Shown piece by piece: positions 44,336 to 54,899 of a stretch of 64,000 nucleotides of DNA. Origin of the DNA: Neocallimastix lanati (nom. inval.) (taxonomy: Eukaryota; Neocallimastigomycota; Neocallimastigomycetes; Neocallimastigales; Neocallimastigaceae); NCBI GenBank assembly GCA_016946835.1, contig JACVTC010000214.1, positions 1 to 64,000 of the forward strand. The letters are read 5' to 3'. The stretch's first letter is position 1. Each line of letters starts with the position of its first letter. The translations under genes and the position numbers were made by a program. The notes beneath the pieces were generated by a model. That model was given only the letters and a program-made list of their open reading frames with translations. It did no database searches and was not told the origin of the DNA.

Positions 44336-45560
44336 GAAGTTTTGAAAGTGTGTCAGAAATAGAAGATGAGGAAGACGATATTAAAGGTGAATTCCAAGAA
44401 GAATTGAATAAAGATGTGCTAATTGTTTATTTACTAACCACTGAAGATAAATGTATTCAATTTTATATGAAGAAAATAATGATAATAAAGATATTGATAA
44501 TTCCTTTGGAAATCATGATGATGAGAATAATTTTTGCAATATTAATGATAATATAAATAAAAATGATAATTATTTAAAGAATGTATTTGAATGTAAAATT
44601 AATAATAATAATATTTATAAAATTTATAATAATAGTTTTACTAATAAAGATATTAATAATACTAACAAAAATTTTAATATTATAAATAATCTTGATGAAC
44701 CATGTGAAATTAATATTGATAAAAATAATAGTATCGAAAATTTTTCAAATAAAAACTTTAATAATAGAATTAATAATATTTTTGAAAAACTTAATAATGA
44801 AAATAATATCGATAATTTGAGTAGTAATAATAATAAAAATTATTCTTCTGAAAATTTTAATAATAAAAATAATATTGATAATTTTCCAAAAATTTAAATG
44901 AAATTAATATTATTGGTAATTTTTCTAAAGACTTAAATAATATTAATAATATTTCCGAAAATCTAAATAACATTAATAATATTAATAATCTTATAATAAT
45001 TTTGAAAATAAAAATAATATTAATAATTTTTCTGAAAATTTTAATAAAAATAATATTAATACTGATAAACCTTCTAAAAATTTTTGTAATAATAATAATG
45101 ATAATATAGTTTCTAAAGATTTTGATAATACTATTAATAATAAAAAATTTTCTATAATTTTTAATGAAGATTATGATAATAAAAATTTCTTAAAAATTAA
45201 TCATCATATTAATGATATTAATGATTTCGTTATAAGTGGTAATAAAAATTATAATAAAAAGTCTTTACAAAATAATTGTTTCTTATAAACAAATATTAAT
45301 GAAATTAATAATTAAAGGAATTATGAAAACAGTGTAATCAAAAATATTGATATTTCTATTGAAAATACTGATAAGAATTTTAAAAGTGCAAAGGAAATAA
45401 CTATTCATGAAATTGTGACTAAAGCACCAACAAAAATTAGAAACAAACTAAAGTTTTTATTATTAAATAATATAAATGTATTAGCACTTGATACAGATGA
45501 TTTAGGTAAATCGAAATTATTAAGTAATAAAATAAAAATCATAAGTGGTCGAATGTCAAT
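44336..45560 (+). mobile_element. Element E Asn-rich spacer between protease and RT
   Basis: About 1.2 kb of AAT/GAT-rich coding-like sequence gives NNN, NIN and NFN repeats with scattered D, K and S. A comparable Asn-rich linker lies between integrase and RT in the copia pol. The host's A/T bias appears to expand such spacers. A short GRMSIKQRMY stretch close to 45560 resembles the RT lead. Confidence 0.55.
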
Positions 45561-45597
45561 TAAACAAAGAATGTATTGAGTAGCAAATAAGAAGCAA

Positions 45598-46850
45598 ATG
45601 AGTATACTTAGAGAAGAAATAAGTAAATTATTAAGAAATGGATTAATAGAACCCTCAAAATCATCATGGTCATTCTCAGTTATTCTCGTTCCTAAAAAGA
45701 ATGGTAAATGGAGAATGGTAGTGGACTATAGAAAATTAAATGATATTACTATTAAAGACGTATATTCTTTACCTTATATAGAAAAAATATTATTTTCTAT
45801 AGGCAATAAAATTAAGTACTTAACCACACTTGACTTATTTTTTGGTTTCCATCAGATTCCTATGGAAAAAGAAGACAGAGATAAAACTTGCTTTACAACA
45901 ATGTTTGGAAATTATAATTACAAAGTTATGCCATTCGGACTTTGTAATACTCCTGCAACTTTCCAACGTGAAATGAACAGAATATTCTTGCCTCTAATTG
46001 GTAAATGTATGTTCATTTATATGGATGATTTAGTAATATTTTCTTTTACCTTAGAACAACACATATTAGATCTTCAAAAAGTATTTGATATTATTAAAGA
46101 AAATGGTTTAAAGGCTAATTTATCAAAGTGCCATTTTATTAAACAAGAAGTTGAAGTACTAGGCCATATTTTATCCACAGAAGGTATAAAGCCAGTACCC
46201 GAAAAGGTAGATGTAATATCCAAATGGGAATTACCTAAAAATATTACTCAATTAAGATCTTTCTTAGTTGCAATTGAATATTAAAGAAAATTTATTAAAG
46301 ATTTTGCTATAATTGCTCAGCCATTATTACTAAAGAAAAATGTAAGATATATCTGGGATGATATAACTGAAGAAAGATTTAAAATTCTAAAGGAAAAACT
46401 TATTGAAGCTCCTATTCTTAAATATCCAGATTATGATAAACAATTTTTAATTAGAACGGATGCTTCATTAGATGGAATAGGTGGTGTATTAATGCAGAAA
46501 TGTAAAGATAACATCGAACATCAAATTCAATACATTAGTAGATATTTAAAATCTACTGAAATAAATTATAGTATTACTAATTTTGAAGACATAGCTGCTT
46601 ATTATTGTTGTTAAAATTTAAACCATATTTTAAACTGTAATAAATATGATACTATTTTATATACTGATCATATACCTTTAGTTGGTTTATTTAATAATAA
46701 ATAACCAAATAATGCTCACCAATCTAGATGGGTTATAACTTTTAATATGTTAAAAATTATAAATATGAACAAGGAAAGAAAAATGTTATTGCTGATGCAC
46801 TTTCTCGATTAATCTCTAATTCTAAAAATATTAATAAAGAAATTAAAAAT
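45598..46850 (+). mobile_element. Element E reverse transcriptase and RNase H
   Basis: RT motifs in order: SFSVILVPKKNGKWRMVVDY, TTLDLFFGFHQIPME, GNYNYKVMPFGLCNTPATF, FIYMDDLVIFS (catalytic YMDD) and FIKQEVEVLGHILS. RNase H follows near 46440-46830: RTDASLDGIGGVLMQ, QYISRYLKSTE, TDHIPLVGLF and ADALSRL. Ty3-type order. A few breaks. Confidence 0.88.
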
Positions 46851-46868
46851 ACTACCTTATTTACTCAT

Positions 46869-47455
46869 TTGAATAATAATGAAAATATTGATCGCGATTC
46901 TGTTGAAAATACAAATAAAATGAATAATACAAATAAAAATGATTATCCTTTAAATAATATTTCTAATAGAGGTACTGAATCATTTGCTACTAAACCAGGT
47001 ATACCCTTTACTCGAGTTGGTTTAGACATTATAGGACCCTTACCTATCACTAAATCAAATAATAAATACATAATTGTTTTAGTTGATTATTTTACAAAAT
47101 GGGTGGAAGCTGAACCATTTCCTACAATTGAATCCAAAGATGTTAAATTTCTTACTAATGTATTTTCTCGACATGGCATTCCTTAAATTTTAATTACTGA
47201 TAATGGTCCACAATTTACTTCCAATGCTACAAAAGGATTTTTAAATTTATATATAATGTTTATGTTCATTACATCAGTACTTACCATCCTAAAAGTAATG
47301 GTCAAGTTGAAAATAGAAATAGAGAAATTATAAAATATATTACACTACTTGGAGGAACATAAAAGAATTGGGACGAAATCCTTCCAGTTGCTTTATGGAC
47401 TTTAAGAACTTGCAAAAGTGAAGTTACAAAATTTTCTAGTTTTGAACTCTTATGT
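46869..47455 (+). mobile_element. Element E integrase (3'-truncated)
   Basis: Core motifs VGLDIIGPLPITKSNNKYII and DYFTKWVEAEPFPTIESK, then TDNGPQFTS and YHPKSNGQVENRNREI, the D,D,E pattern of retroviral-type integrases. The C-terminal domain is absent; satellite DNA starts at about 47456. Confidence 0.85.
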
Positions 47456-48110
47456 TAGAACTGATATTATTTTATTATTTACTTATTCTTTAATATTACC
47501 TCATTACTTCATTCATTATATTACTTTAATTATTATTTTATATTACATTATTAATTATTTTATTTTATTGTAAAATTATTCAATTCTATTACCTTAATAA
47601 ATCAATTATTTTATTACTTCTTTGTTATTTATGTTACCTAATTTCTTAATTCATTTTATTACTTCTTTCTACTTTTATATTACCTCAATACATATACTGT
47701 TTTATTACTTCTTTCTACTTTTATATTACCATATTACTTATATTATTTTATTACTTCGCTGTTATTTATATTACGTAATTACTTATTTTATTTTATTACT
47801 TCTTTATATTTTTATACTACCTCAAAACATACATTGTTTATTAATTCTTTATTATTTTATATTATCTCAATAATTACATTATTTTATTTCAACTTTATTC
47901 TTTTATATTATCTCAATAATTACATTATTTTATTTCAACTTTATTCTTTTATATTATCTCAATAATTACATTATTTTATTTCAACTTTATTCTTTTATAT
48001 TATCTCAATAATTACATTATTTTATTTCAACTTTATTCTTTTATATTATCTCAATAATTACATTATTTTATTCCAACTTTATTCTTTTATATTATCTCAA
48101 TACCTGTTTT
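47456..48110. repeat. Satellite block, 46-bp units at the right end
   Basis: 47861-48105 holds five full 46-bp units plus a partial one (ATTATCTCAATAATTACATT, starts at 47861, 47907, 47953, 47999, 48045, 48091). The preceding 400 bp contains diverged TTATATTACCTCA and TTATTACTTC relatives, so the array seems to have grown rightward from an old core. It begins exactly where the integrase of element E ends. Confidence 0.85.
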
Positions 48111-48756
48111 ATTTTATTATTATTTTACTCTTCATATTACCTTATTATTTTATTTTTATTCATTTTGTACTTAATAATAATACTTCATTCTATGTATTAT
48201 TATATTAATACATATATTTTTTATTATTTTTACACTTTATTTAATTTTCATTAATATTTTGTTCTTTAATTTTTATTTGCTTTTATTATATTATTAAAAT
48301 TTATTTATTTTATTTTAAATTTAATTTTTAAATTGTTTACTACATTTTATTTTATTTTAATTTTTTTAATAATTTATTTTTTTATAATTTACTATTTTTT
48401 ATTATTTCATTTTAATTTCCTTTTTTCCATAATATTTTATTTAGTTGTAAAAAATATAATACAATATTATTTTTATAATTAAAAAATCTCTTTAATATTT
48501 TTTTTAACTATGAAAAATTTCATAATATAAATTCATAATTTAGTTTAAAATATTATATTTTTTATAATAAATTAATAATTACATGTTTACTTTAATTAGA
48601 AAATATAATATAGTTAATATTATTATTAAAAGGAATTTTAATGAGATATTTTATATTACTATATATACCGTTCTAGTATACTTAATAATAATAAAAGGTT
48701 AGGTTATTTTTTTAATGAAGAATGAAATATTAGTTAAACAAGAAAGAGTATTATAA
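48111..48756. other. T-rich stretch, no gene seen
   Basis: Runs of T and A with no frame, LTR end or hairpin array that I can support. Confidence 0.6.
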
Positions 48757-48970
48757 GATTCACCAGCATGTACTGTATTTATAGTCACATCCGCTAGTGC
48801 AATATTCTTTAGTTTTTCCAATATCCGTGTTTAGAGCAGCAATAACCGGTGTGACAATTTTTACCATTAAGCTTACCACACATGCCATAACTTGTTTCGA
48901 TACATTTGTGTTTATTATAATATTCCATAAATCTGCCTTTTTTGTCATTGAAATGTTGTCTATATTAGTT
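48757..48970 (-). pseudogene. Chitin-binding module (CBM18, hevein-like) relic
   Basis: The minus strand reads NDKKGRFMEYYNKHKCIETS then CGKLNGKNCHTGYCC and SKHGYW in one frame. From about 48819 another frame continues as GKTKEYCTSGCDYKYSTCW and stops. Cysteine spacing C..C..CCS..GY..(C)GxTxxYC..GC...C is that of CBM18, a small disulfide-rich chitin-binding domain in secreted fungal proteins. A frame change of one step near 48815-48820 splits the domain, and the Cys expected after GY reads as Trp at the break. No signal peptide or full gene surrounds it, so it is a fragment of a host gene. Such modules with KYGYCGKTxxYC are abundant in anaerobic gut fungi, which is why I lean to that host. 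Confidence 0.75.
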
Positions 48971-49181
48971 GTCTTTATTCGTAGGTATAAAATTTTTTGA
49001 ATAACTCCAATCTACTACCATTTTTATCCATTTATCAATATTTCCACTATATAGAAAAGTATAGTATAGTATAGCATAGTATTATAAATTTTATATTTTA
49101 TTAATTAGTATTATAACTATTATTAGAATAGTTATTTTTTTTATAAAACAAATTTTATTTTAAATTTTATTTTAAAAATCT

Positions 49182-49416
49182 TAACTGCTAGTAGGAATTC
49201 CGGTAAAGGACCCTACGGTACCCAGTTAAGTGATTGTTGATTTTTAGAATAGTTAAATTCGATAAATAAGAAATATTAATAAAAGGATTTTTTATAAAAC
49301 AAAAAATTAAATTAGTTTTTAGTTTTAGTGTTTTAGTTAATAATTAATTATAGTGTTGATATAATAAAATTGTGTAAAATAAGATAGTCTGTCCACGCCG
49401 ACCTAAGCTATTAGTT
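49182..49416. promoter_or_regulatory. Two folded GC-raised blocks
   Basis: 49180-49230 forms CTTAACTG/CAGTTAAG with an inner GTAGG/CCTAC tier and GGAATTCC and GGTACC palindromes nearby. 49384-49415 forms ATAG-GTC/GAC-CTAT. Both have the two-tier plan of the retroelement leader hairpins. An H LTR starts at once after the second. No coding follows, so they may be what is left of a leader. Confidence 0.5.
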
Positions 49417-49420
49417 TATT

Positions 49421-50274
49421 TTACAATTACTTATAAAATTAATTATAAATAATTTCTTAACTACAAATTAACATTAATTATTACTAATTAACATTAATTT
49501 GAGAAAATAAAATTAAATATAATTAAATAAATATAAAATAATAAATAATTATACTTAAGTATAAGATAGAGTTTATTATAGAAAGTTTATAATAAACAAT
49601 AACACAAAAGGAATAAAAGACACAAATATTTATAAAATGTTTTATTAAAAAGGGTTTTGTTTATTAATTAATTATTTTATTTGTATTATTATTTATTATA
49701 AAAATTCTAAAATAATAACTCTTGATTTCTCGAAGAGAACTCAAGAGAATCAAATATATATAAATTAATAATTAAATATTATTGGTTAAAATAAATACAA
49801 TAATTTAATGTATTAAATTAATGTATTAAATAAGAAAGATAGATAAATTTTATAATAAATTTATCTAAATTTGTATAAATTCATTATCATAAAGGAAGTA
49901 GTAAGTTTAAAATAAAAATTATAATTAACCAAAAAAAATATAAAATTATATAATTTATTAAAAGTTTTGCTAACCTTAACTTTTTTTACATCTAGAGAAA
50001 AGATTAGCGGAAAAACTCTAGTCGAATCAATATTAAGTAAAACCAATTAACTTGGGAAAACCTTGATATTGTATTCTAACTAATATATAAATATAAGTGA
50101 ATAAATAATTATAAATTAAATAAAATTGATATAATCATTAAGTGTATAAATATATATATATAATTAAATAAAATGACTATATTATTAAATGAATAAATAA
50201 ATATTAAATTAAATAAATTATAATAACTAAGAAATGTAAATAAATTATTAATAAATTTATTTGTATTTCTTACA
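49421..50274 (+). repeat. LTR family H
   Basis: 854 bp ending TTGTATTTCTTACA. The first 440 bp are almost identical to 52077-52530. It holds CTCTTGA-TTCTC/GAGAA-TCAAGAG (49728-49758) upstream of AAATATATATAAAT. The left boundary is approximate because the usual TG is not clear. Confidence 0.7.
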
Positions 50275-50799
50275 TTGCTCCTTTTCATTTGAATTGTTCA
50301 ACGAAAGAAGAACAATTTAAGAAATAATAAATTAAGAAATATTAAAAAGAAATAAAATTTAAATAAAATTAAAATAAATATTTAATTGCAATTTCAATTT
50401 AAAAAATTGAGATTTAAATTTTGAATTAAAATTTATTTTAAATAAATAATTAAATGAACAATAATTTATAAATTTATATTATATATTATATATATTTTGT
50501 ATTAATAAATAAATAAATAATAATAATTAATTTTACAATATATATATATTGTATATTATTCATTAAATGAATAAAAATAATAATAATTATTATTTTATAT
50601 TATATTTATATTTAATATTTATATAAAATAATTAATTGCAAATTAACAATATTTTAATTTAATATAATATAGTAAAAAAAATATTGAAATTAAATTATAT
50701 AATTAAAGATATAGTTAATAAAATATTTATAAATAAAATATTTTATAGTATGTATAGAAAATGACCAACTAGTTAAAAAAAAAAATATGAAAAGCCATT
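50275..50799. other. A/T-rich stretch, no gene seen
   Basis: Poly-A/T sequence with TATATA and AATAAT repeats on both strands. Confidence 0.6.
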
Positions 50800-51045
50800 C
50801 AATATATTTATTAATATATTCGACCTTGTATGCGGGTTAGCTTCTTATTGAAGCGGAAGAACAGTCACATTATCATTTCTAAAGAAACGGTGCTGTCTTC
50901 ACAATTAAAGTGATATTACCAATATTATACATGGTAATCACTCAACCCAGTCTTACCAGCTTCTCCATTAATAATTAATAGATATCATTACGAGATTTAG
51001 CTTATGCTGAAAATCTGTAAGAAAATCTACAATATTAATAAGAGG
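50800..51045. other. Unassigned block with raised GC
   Basis: Sequence such as GTATGCGGGTTAGCTTC and GAAGCGGAAGAACAGTCAC stands out from the flanks. Neither strand gives a frame longer than about 35 codons. The minus strand has a NGEAGKTGLSDY stretch that superficially resembles a P-loop, but no family is convincing. It could be a decayed host exon or leader. Confidence 0.3.
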
Positions 51046-51356
51046 AATAAAATGTAAATATTTTTATAAACAATAATATTTAACAAATACTTTAATCTCT
51101 TATTTTAATGGTCATTAAATAATACTAATATTTATTTTAAATCAATTTATGTATACTAAGAACAAAATTGATCAAACATATCTTTAAATATATTTATAAT
51201 TATTATTATTTATTATTTTATTTTTATTTATTTATTATTATTATTAATTTATTATTATTATTAAAATTATTTATTTATTATTTGAAATTATTTAATTATT
51301 AAAAATAAAAATTTCAAATACTTATCTTTTTCAAATTATTTATTTATTTAATTTAT

Positions 51357-51400
51357 TTAATTTATTTTGTTTATTTTTTTTTTTTTTTTTTTTTTTTTTG

Positions 51401-51431
<31 letters not shown>

Positions 51432-51704
51432 GCTGTTTTGTTTTTTGTTTTTTGCTGTTTTGTTTTTGTTTTTTTGTTGTTTTGTTTTTGTTTTTGTTTT
51501 GTTTGTTTGTTTGTTTGTTGCATTTTCTAAGTAGGAACTGAGGGCTTCATTAGATATCTTGTCTTCGTAATGTAATTTTACAATATTATCAAAGTCGATT
51601 ATATTTTTAACATAGCTTTCTACAGTATCGTTACTAGTTTTAATAGTATTTCCTAAAACAAATACTAAATTTAAAAGGAATAATAACTTTAGCGAAATTT
51701 TCAT
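51357..51704 (-). CDS. Short secreted protein, Lys/Asn/Thr-repeat tail
   Basis: 115 codons. Residues 1-18 (MKISLKLLFLLNLVFVLG) form a clear signal peptide with a basic n-region and hydrophobic core. Residues 19-63 (NTIKTSNDTVESYVKNIIDF and following helix-like sequence to YLENAT) have normal composition. From residue 64 the protein is only K, N, T, Q and A from a TTTTG microsatellite, and it ends in a Lys run. The signal peptide and complex part suggest a real host exon; the tail looks like the microsatellite overran the gene. The product might be secreted and very basic, or the locus may be a truncated gene. No family recognised. ATG at 51704 is the only sensible start. Confidence 0.5.
51370..51520. 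repeat. TTTTG/TTTG microsatellite
   Basis: T run followed by TTTTG, TTTTTTG and TTTG repeats on the plus strand. It overlaps the C-terminal half of the secreted-protein frame. Confidence 0.85.
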
Positions 51705-51995
51705 TTTTGAATTTTTATTTATTAATTTATGGTTTTTAAGATATAATGTATAAATTTAAATATATATAAAAATATAATAACATTATATAAAAAGACGATA
51801 TATAAAATAAAATAAAAGAGAATATAATGGTTAGTATAAATTATTTTAATAAAGTAAACAAAAATAAATAAAAGAAATATGTAAACAATAATAAAATAAA
51901 TATCATGAAATTATATAATTAGAAAGAAAAAATTTTGCAAATAATATAATATAATTTGTTTTTTAATTATTTTATTTTAAATTAATTTATTTATT

Positions 51996-52030
<35 letters not shown>

Positions 52031-52069
52031 ATTATTTCCAAAATTTTCTCTTTCAAAGAAGAGTTATTA
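51705..52069. other. Upstream region of the secreted-protein gene
   Basis: A/T-rich, with a TAT/ATT microsatellite at 52006-52032. No clear promoter element can be singled out in such A/T-rich DNA. Confidence 0.5.
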
Positions 52070-52538
52070 TTATAAGAAATTACTTATAAAATTAATTATA
52101 AATAATTTCTTAACTACAAATTAACGTTAATTATTACTAATTAACATTAATTTGAGAAAATAAAATTAAATATAATTAAATAAATATAAAATAATAAATA
52201 ATTATACTTAACTTAAGTATAAGATAGAGTTTATTATAGAAAATTTATAATAAACAATAACACAAAAGGAATAAAAGACACAAATATTTATAAAATATGT
52301 TTTATTAAAAAGGGTTTTGTTTATTAATTAATTATTTTATTTGAATTATTATTTATTATAAAAATTCTAAAATAATAACTCTTGATTTCTCGAAGAGAAC
52401 TCAAGAGAATCAAATATATATAAATTAATAATTAAATATTATTGGTTAAAATAAATACAATAATTTAATGTATTAAATTAATGTATTAAATAAGAAAGAT
52501 AGATAAATTTTATAATAAATTTATCTAAATTTCTTACA
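52070..52538 (+). repeat. LTR family H, internally shortened
   Basis: Matches the first 440 bp of 49421-50274 nearly base for base, then jumps to TTTCTTACA. Its hairpin at about 52380-52408 equals that of the partner. A solo E LTR was inserted at its right edge. Confidence 0.75.
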
Positions 52539-52541
52539 TTT

Positions 52542-53652
52542 TGATACGGGGTGTCACTAAATACCTTGTATTTCCTATTAAATACTCTTAATAATAATAA
52601 AATAAAATTATTATTAAATATTATTATTAAAATCTTTTATTAATATCAAATATAATAAAAATTATTATTAAATATTCTTATTAATTTCCTTTATTAATAT
52701 CAAATATAATAAAAATTATTATTAAAAATTCTTATAAAATTCTTTTATTAATACTAAATCTAATAAAAATTATTATTAAATATTCTTATAAATTACATTT
52801 ATTAATATTAAATATAATAAAAATTATTATTAAATATTCTAATAAAAATCTTTTATTAATATCAAATATAATAAAAATTATTATTAAATATTCTAATAAA
52901 AATCTTTTATTAATATCAAATCTAATAAAAATAATTATTAAATATTTTATTAATATTAAATATAATAAAAATTATTACTAAATATTCTTATTAAAAATTA
53001 TATAATATTTAAATCATTACTAATTCTTATTTTTATATTAAGAATAATAAAAACCTATTTCAATAAATATTTGATATAAAATACAGAATTATAAGTTTCT
53101 GTATAATATTTTCTAAACCTTTGAAATAAACTAAAAATAAATTAAAAAACAAGAATAAATTAAATCTTTATTAAAATAAAAATGAACTAAAATACAGAAG
53201 AATTTCAATAATAAAAATGATCTAAAATACAGAAAATATCAATTCTGTATAATTCTCTTTCTGAAAACAATATCAAGAAGAAGCTACCGCCCGGAATGCC
53301 CTTCGTGATACAATCTCTAAATTAATTTTTATATTTTAATTTAATAAATGTTATTTTTTTTAAAAAATAATTTAAAATAATAGTTAAAAATTAAAATAAA
53401 TTAGTTATAATAGTTTTTTTATAAAAAATATATTAATAATAAATAAAATGTATTAAAATAAAAGTATAAAAAGAAGAATAAATTTCTTTCATTTTAATAC
53501 TGGGGAACAAATAATTTTAATTTTAAATTTAAATAAAGAATATTTTAAAATTTAATTTTTTTTTCTTGTTTCTAAATTTATTTTTATAGTTATGTGTTAA
53601 TATTTATTTTTTTGTTTTGAATATCTTAGTGTTTCAACCCCAGCCCGTATCA
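52542..53652 (+). repeat. Solo LTR E
   Basis: 1111 bp, TGATACGGGGTGTC to CCAGCCCGTATCA, with inverted ends TGATACGGG/CCCGTATCA. The 4-mer ATTT flanks both sides (52538-52541, 53653-53656). It partly explains why no 3' LTR was found at element E: this copy is a separate insertion 5 kb away. Confidence 0.85.
52605..52990. repeat. 54-bp minisatellite inside LTR E
   Basis: About seven units of AAATTATTATTAAATATTCT..TTATTAATATCAAATATAAT, the first two starting at 52605 and 52659. The 5' LTR of element E has fewer units, so LTR length varies by unit number. Confidence 0.8.
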
Positions 53653-53657
53653 ATTTA

Positions 53658-54193
53658 TGAAAAAGAATGAAATAATAATGATATTTTTTTACATAAATTC
53701 TTAATAATTTATTATATAAAAATATATTATTATATTCTTTACTATTAATAATTTTCTTATATTCTATATTCTATATTAATAATTTTTCATATTAATTAAA
53801 TTTTATTATTTTAAATATTAATTTATGTAATTAATTTATATGATTGGATTTTAATAATGTAATTAAATAATATAAAATATGTATAATCCATATTTTTTTT
53901 ATGAAGGGGGCCTTTCTGAGAAAAGAATTAGAAATAGTAGAAAAAAAAATGAATTAGGAATAGTAATAATTGAAAAGTTTCCCATATTGTTATAAAAATA
54001 AATATTAATATTAATAAAGTATTTTAAACAATAAAATAATTATATAATTTATAAATAATAAATATTTTTAATAATAGTTCTTTAAATAAAATTTATAATG
54101 TGTAGTAATGATTTCTTTTAGTGTAATTTAGTAGTTAGTTAATTTATCTATTTATTTAATGTTCACACTCCTTTTACAATATGAACCTCAACA
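53658..54193 (+). repeat. 5' LTR of element F
   Basis: TGAAAAAGAATG to ACCTCAACA, 536 bp. Confidence 0.85.
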
Positions 54194-54201
54194 TAAAAAA
54201 T

Positions 54202-54217
54202 TGGTGGAGATATCGGG
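54202..54217 (+). other. Primer-binding site of element F
   Basis: TGGTGGAGATATCGGG, 8 bases after the LTR. It shares the tRNA 3' end TCTCCACCA with elements C and E but differs in the inner part (ATATC in place of AATCC). Confidence 0.75.
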
Positions 54218-54431
54218 GAGTGTGAAAACATTGATGAATAGATAAGAAAAATAATAAAATAAAATATAATATAAAAATAAATAATCATAATAGTAATATA
54301 AAGAAATCCAAAATTTAATTATAAAATTTTAGTAATAATTTAAGTAAAAATAATATATATATTAATTTAAATTGAATTGTTAAAAATTGAATTATTTTAA
54401 AATGAATTCAATATAATAATTAATTTTTTTA

Positions 54432-54680
54432 GTTAGGTGGTCGAAGAGAATTTCGAGCCTAACAAATAATATTTTTAATTTTAAAAAAAAAAAATTCCTT
54501 AGGTGGTCAGCCAGAGAGTGCTGAGCCTGAAGGTAAGTATAATAATTTTTTTTTTAATCCTTAAGTGTCGGACAGAGAGTGCCGAACTTGGAGTAAATAA
54601 AACTTTCTTGGGTGTCAAAAAAGGATTTTCGAACTTGAAGAAAGTTAAAAATATATTGGTTTACTGCGGTAGTTCCAATA
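54432..54680 (+). promoter_or_regulatory. Five-hairpin leader array of element F
   Basis: Hairpins: (1) GTTAGG/CCTAAC outer, TCGAA/TTCGA inner (54432-54463); (2) CCTTAGG/CCTGAAGG outer with one bulge, TCAGC/GCTGA inner (54497-54533); (3) AAGT/ACTT outer, TCGG/CCGA inner (54562-54591); (4) AACTTTCTT/AAGAAAGTT outer, TC-AAAA/TTTT-CGA inner with one bulged base (54601-54646); (5) TATTGG/CCAATA outer, ACT/AGT inner (54654-54680). Hairpins 1-4 share the frame GGTG(G)TC-stem-AGAGA-stem-GA. The stems differ in sequence but keep pairing, as expected of a selected RNA structure. It could be a packaging or translation signal. Confidence 0.8.
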
Positions 54681-54899
54681 TAATAAAAAATGAATAATTT
54701 TAAAATTTTAATTGAAAATAATTTATATTTAGTTTATAATATAAAAATAATACTTAAAATATTACAAATTTTAAAGAGTTTATAAAAAAAAATAATAAAA
54801 TAATTTACAATATTTTTTTAAAAAAAATAATATTTATTGTATTATTTATTGTTAATATAATTACATTAATTAAAAATTTATTAGAACATAATAAATTTT

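Larger units (their letters stand above)
38909..47455 (+). mobile_element. Ty3/gypsy element E (broken)
   Basis: Order on the plus strand: LTR, primer site, leader, gag, protease, Asn-rich spacer, RT-RNase H, integrase. The 3' end including LTR is missing and is replaced at about 47456 by satellite sequence. Several breaks, so moderately old. It is the most complete Ty3 element in the window and can serve as the reference for elements B, C, I, J and K. Confidence 0.85.

Noticed and set aside
54503-54697. 64-codon ORF on the plus strand
   Set aside because: It coincides with the hairpin array; the pairing pattern explains the sequence better than a peptide does.
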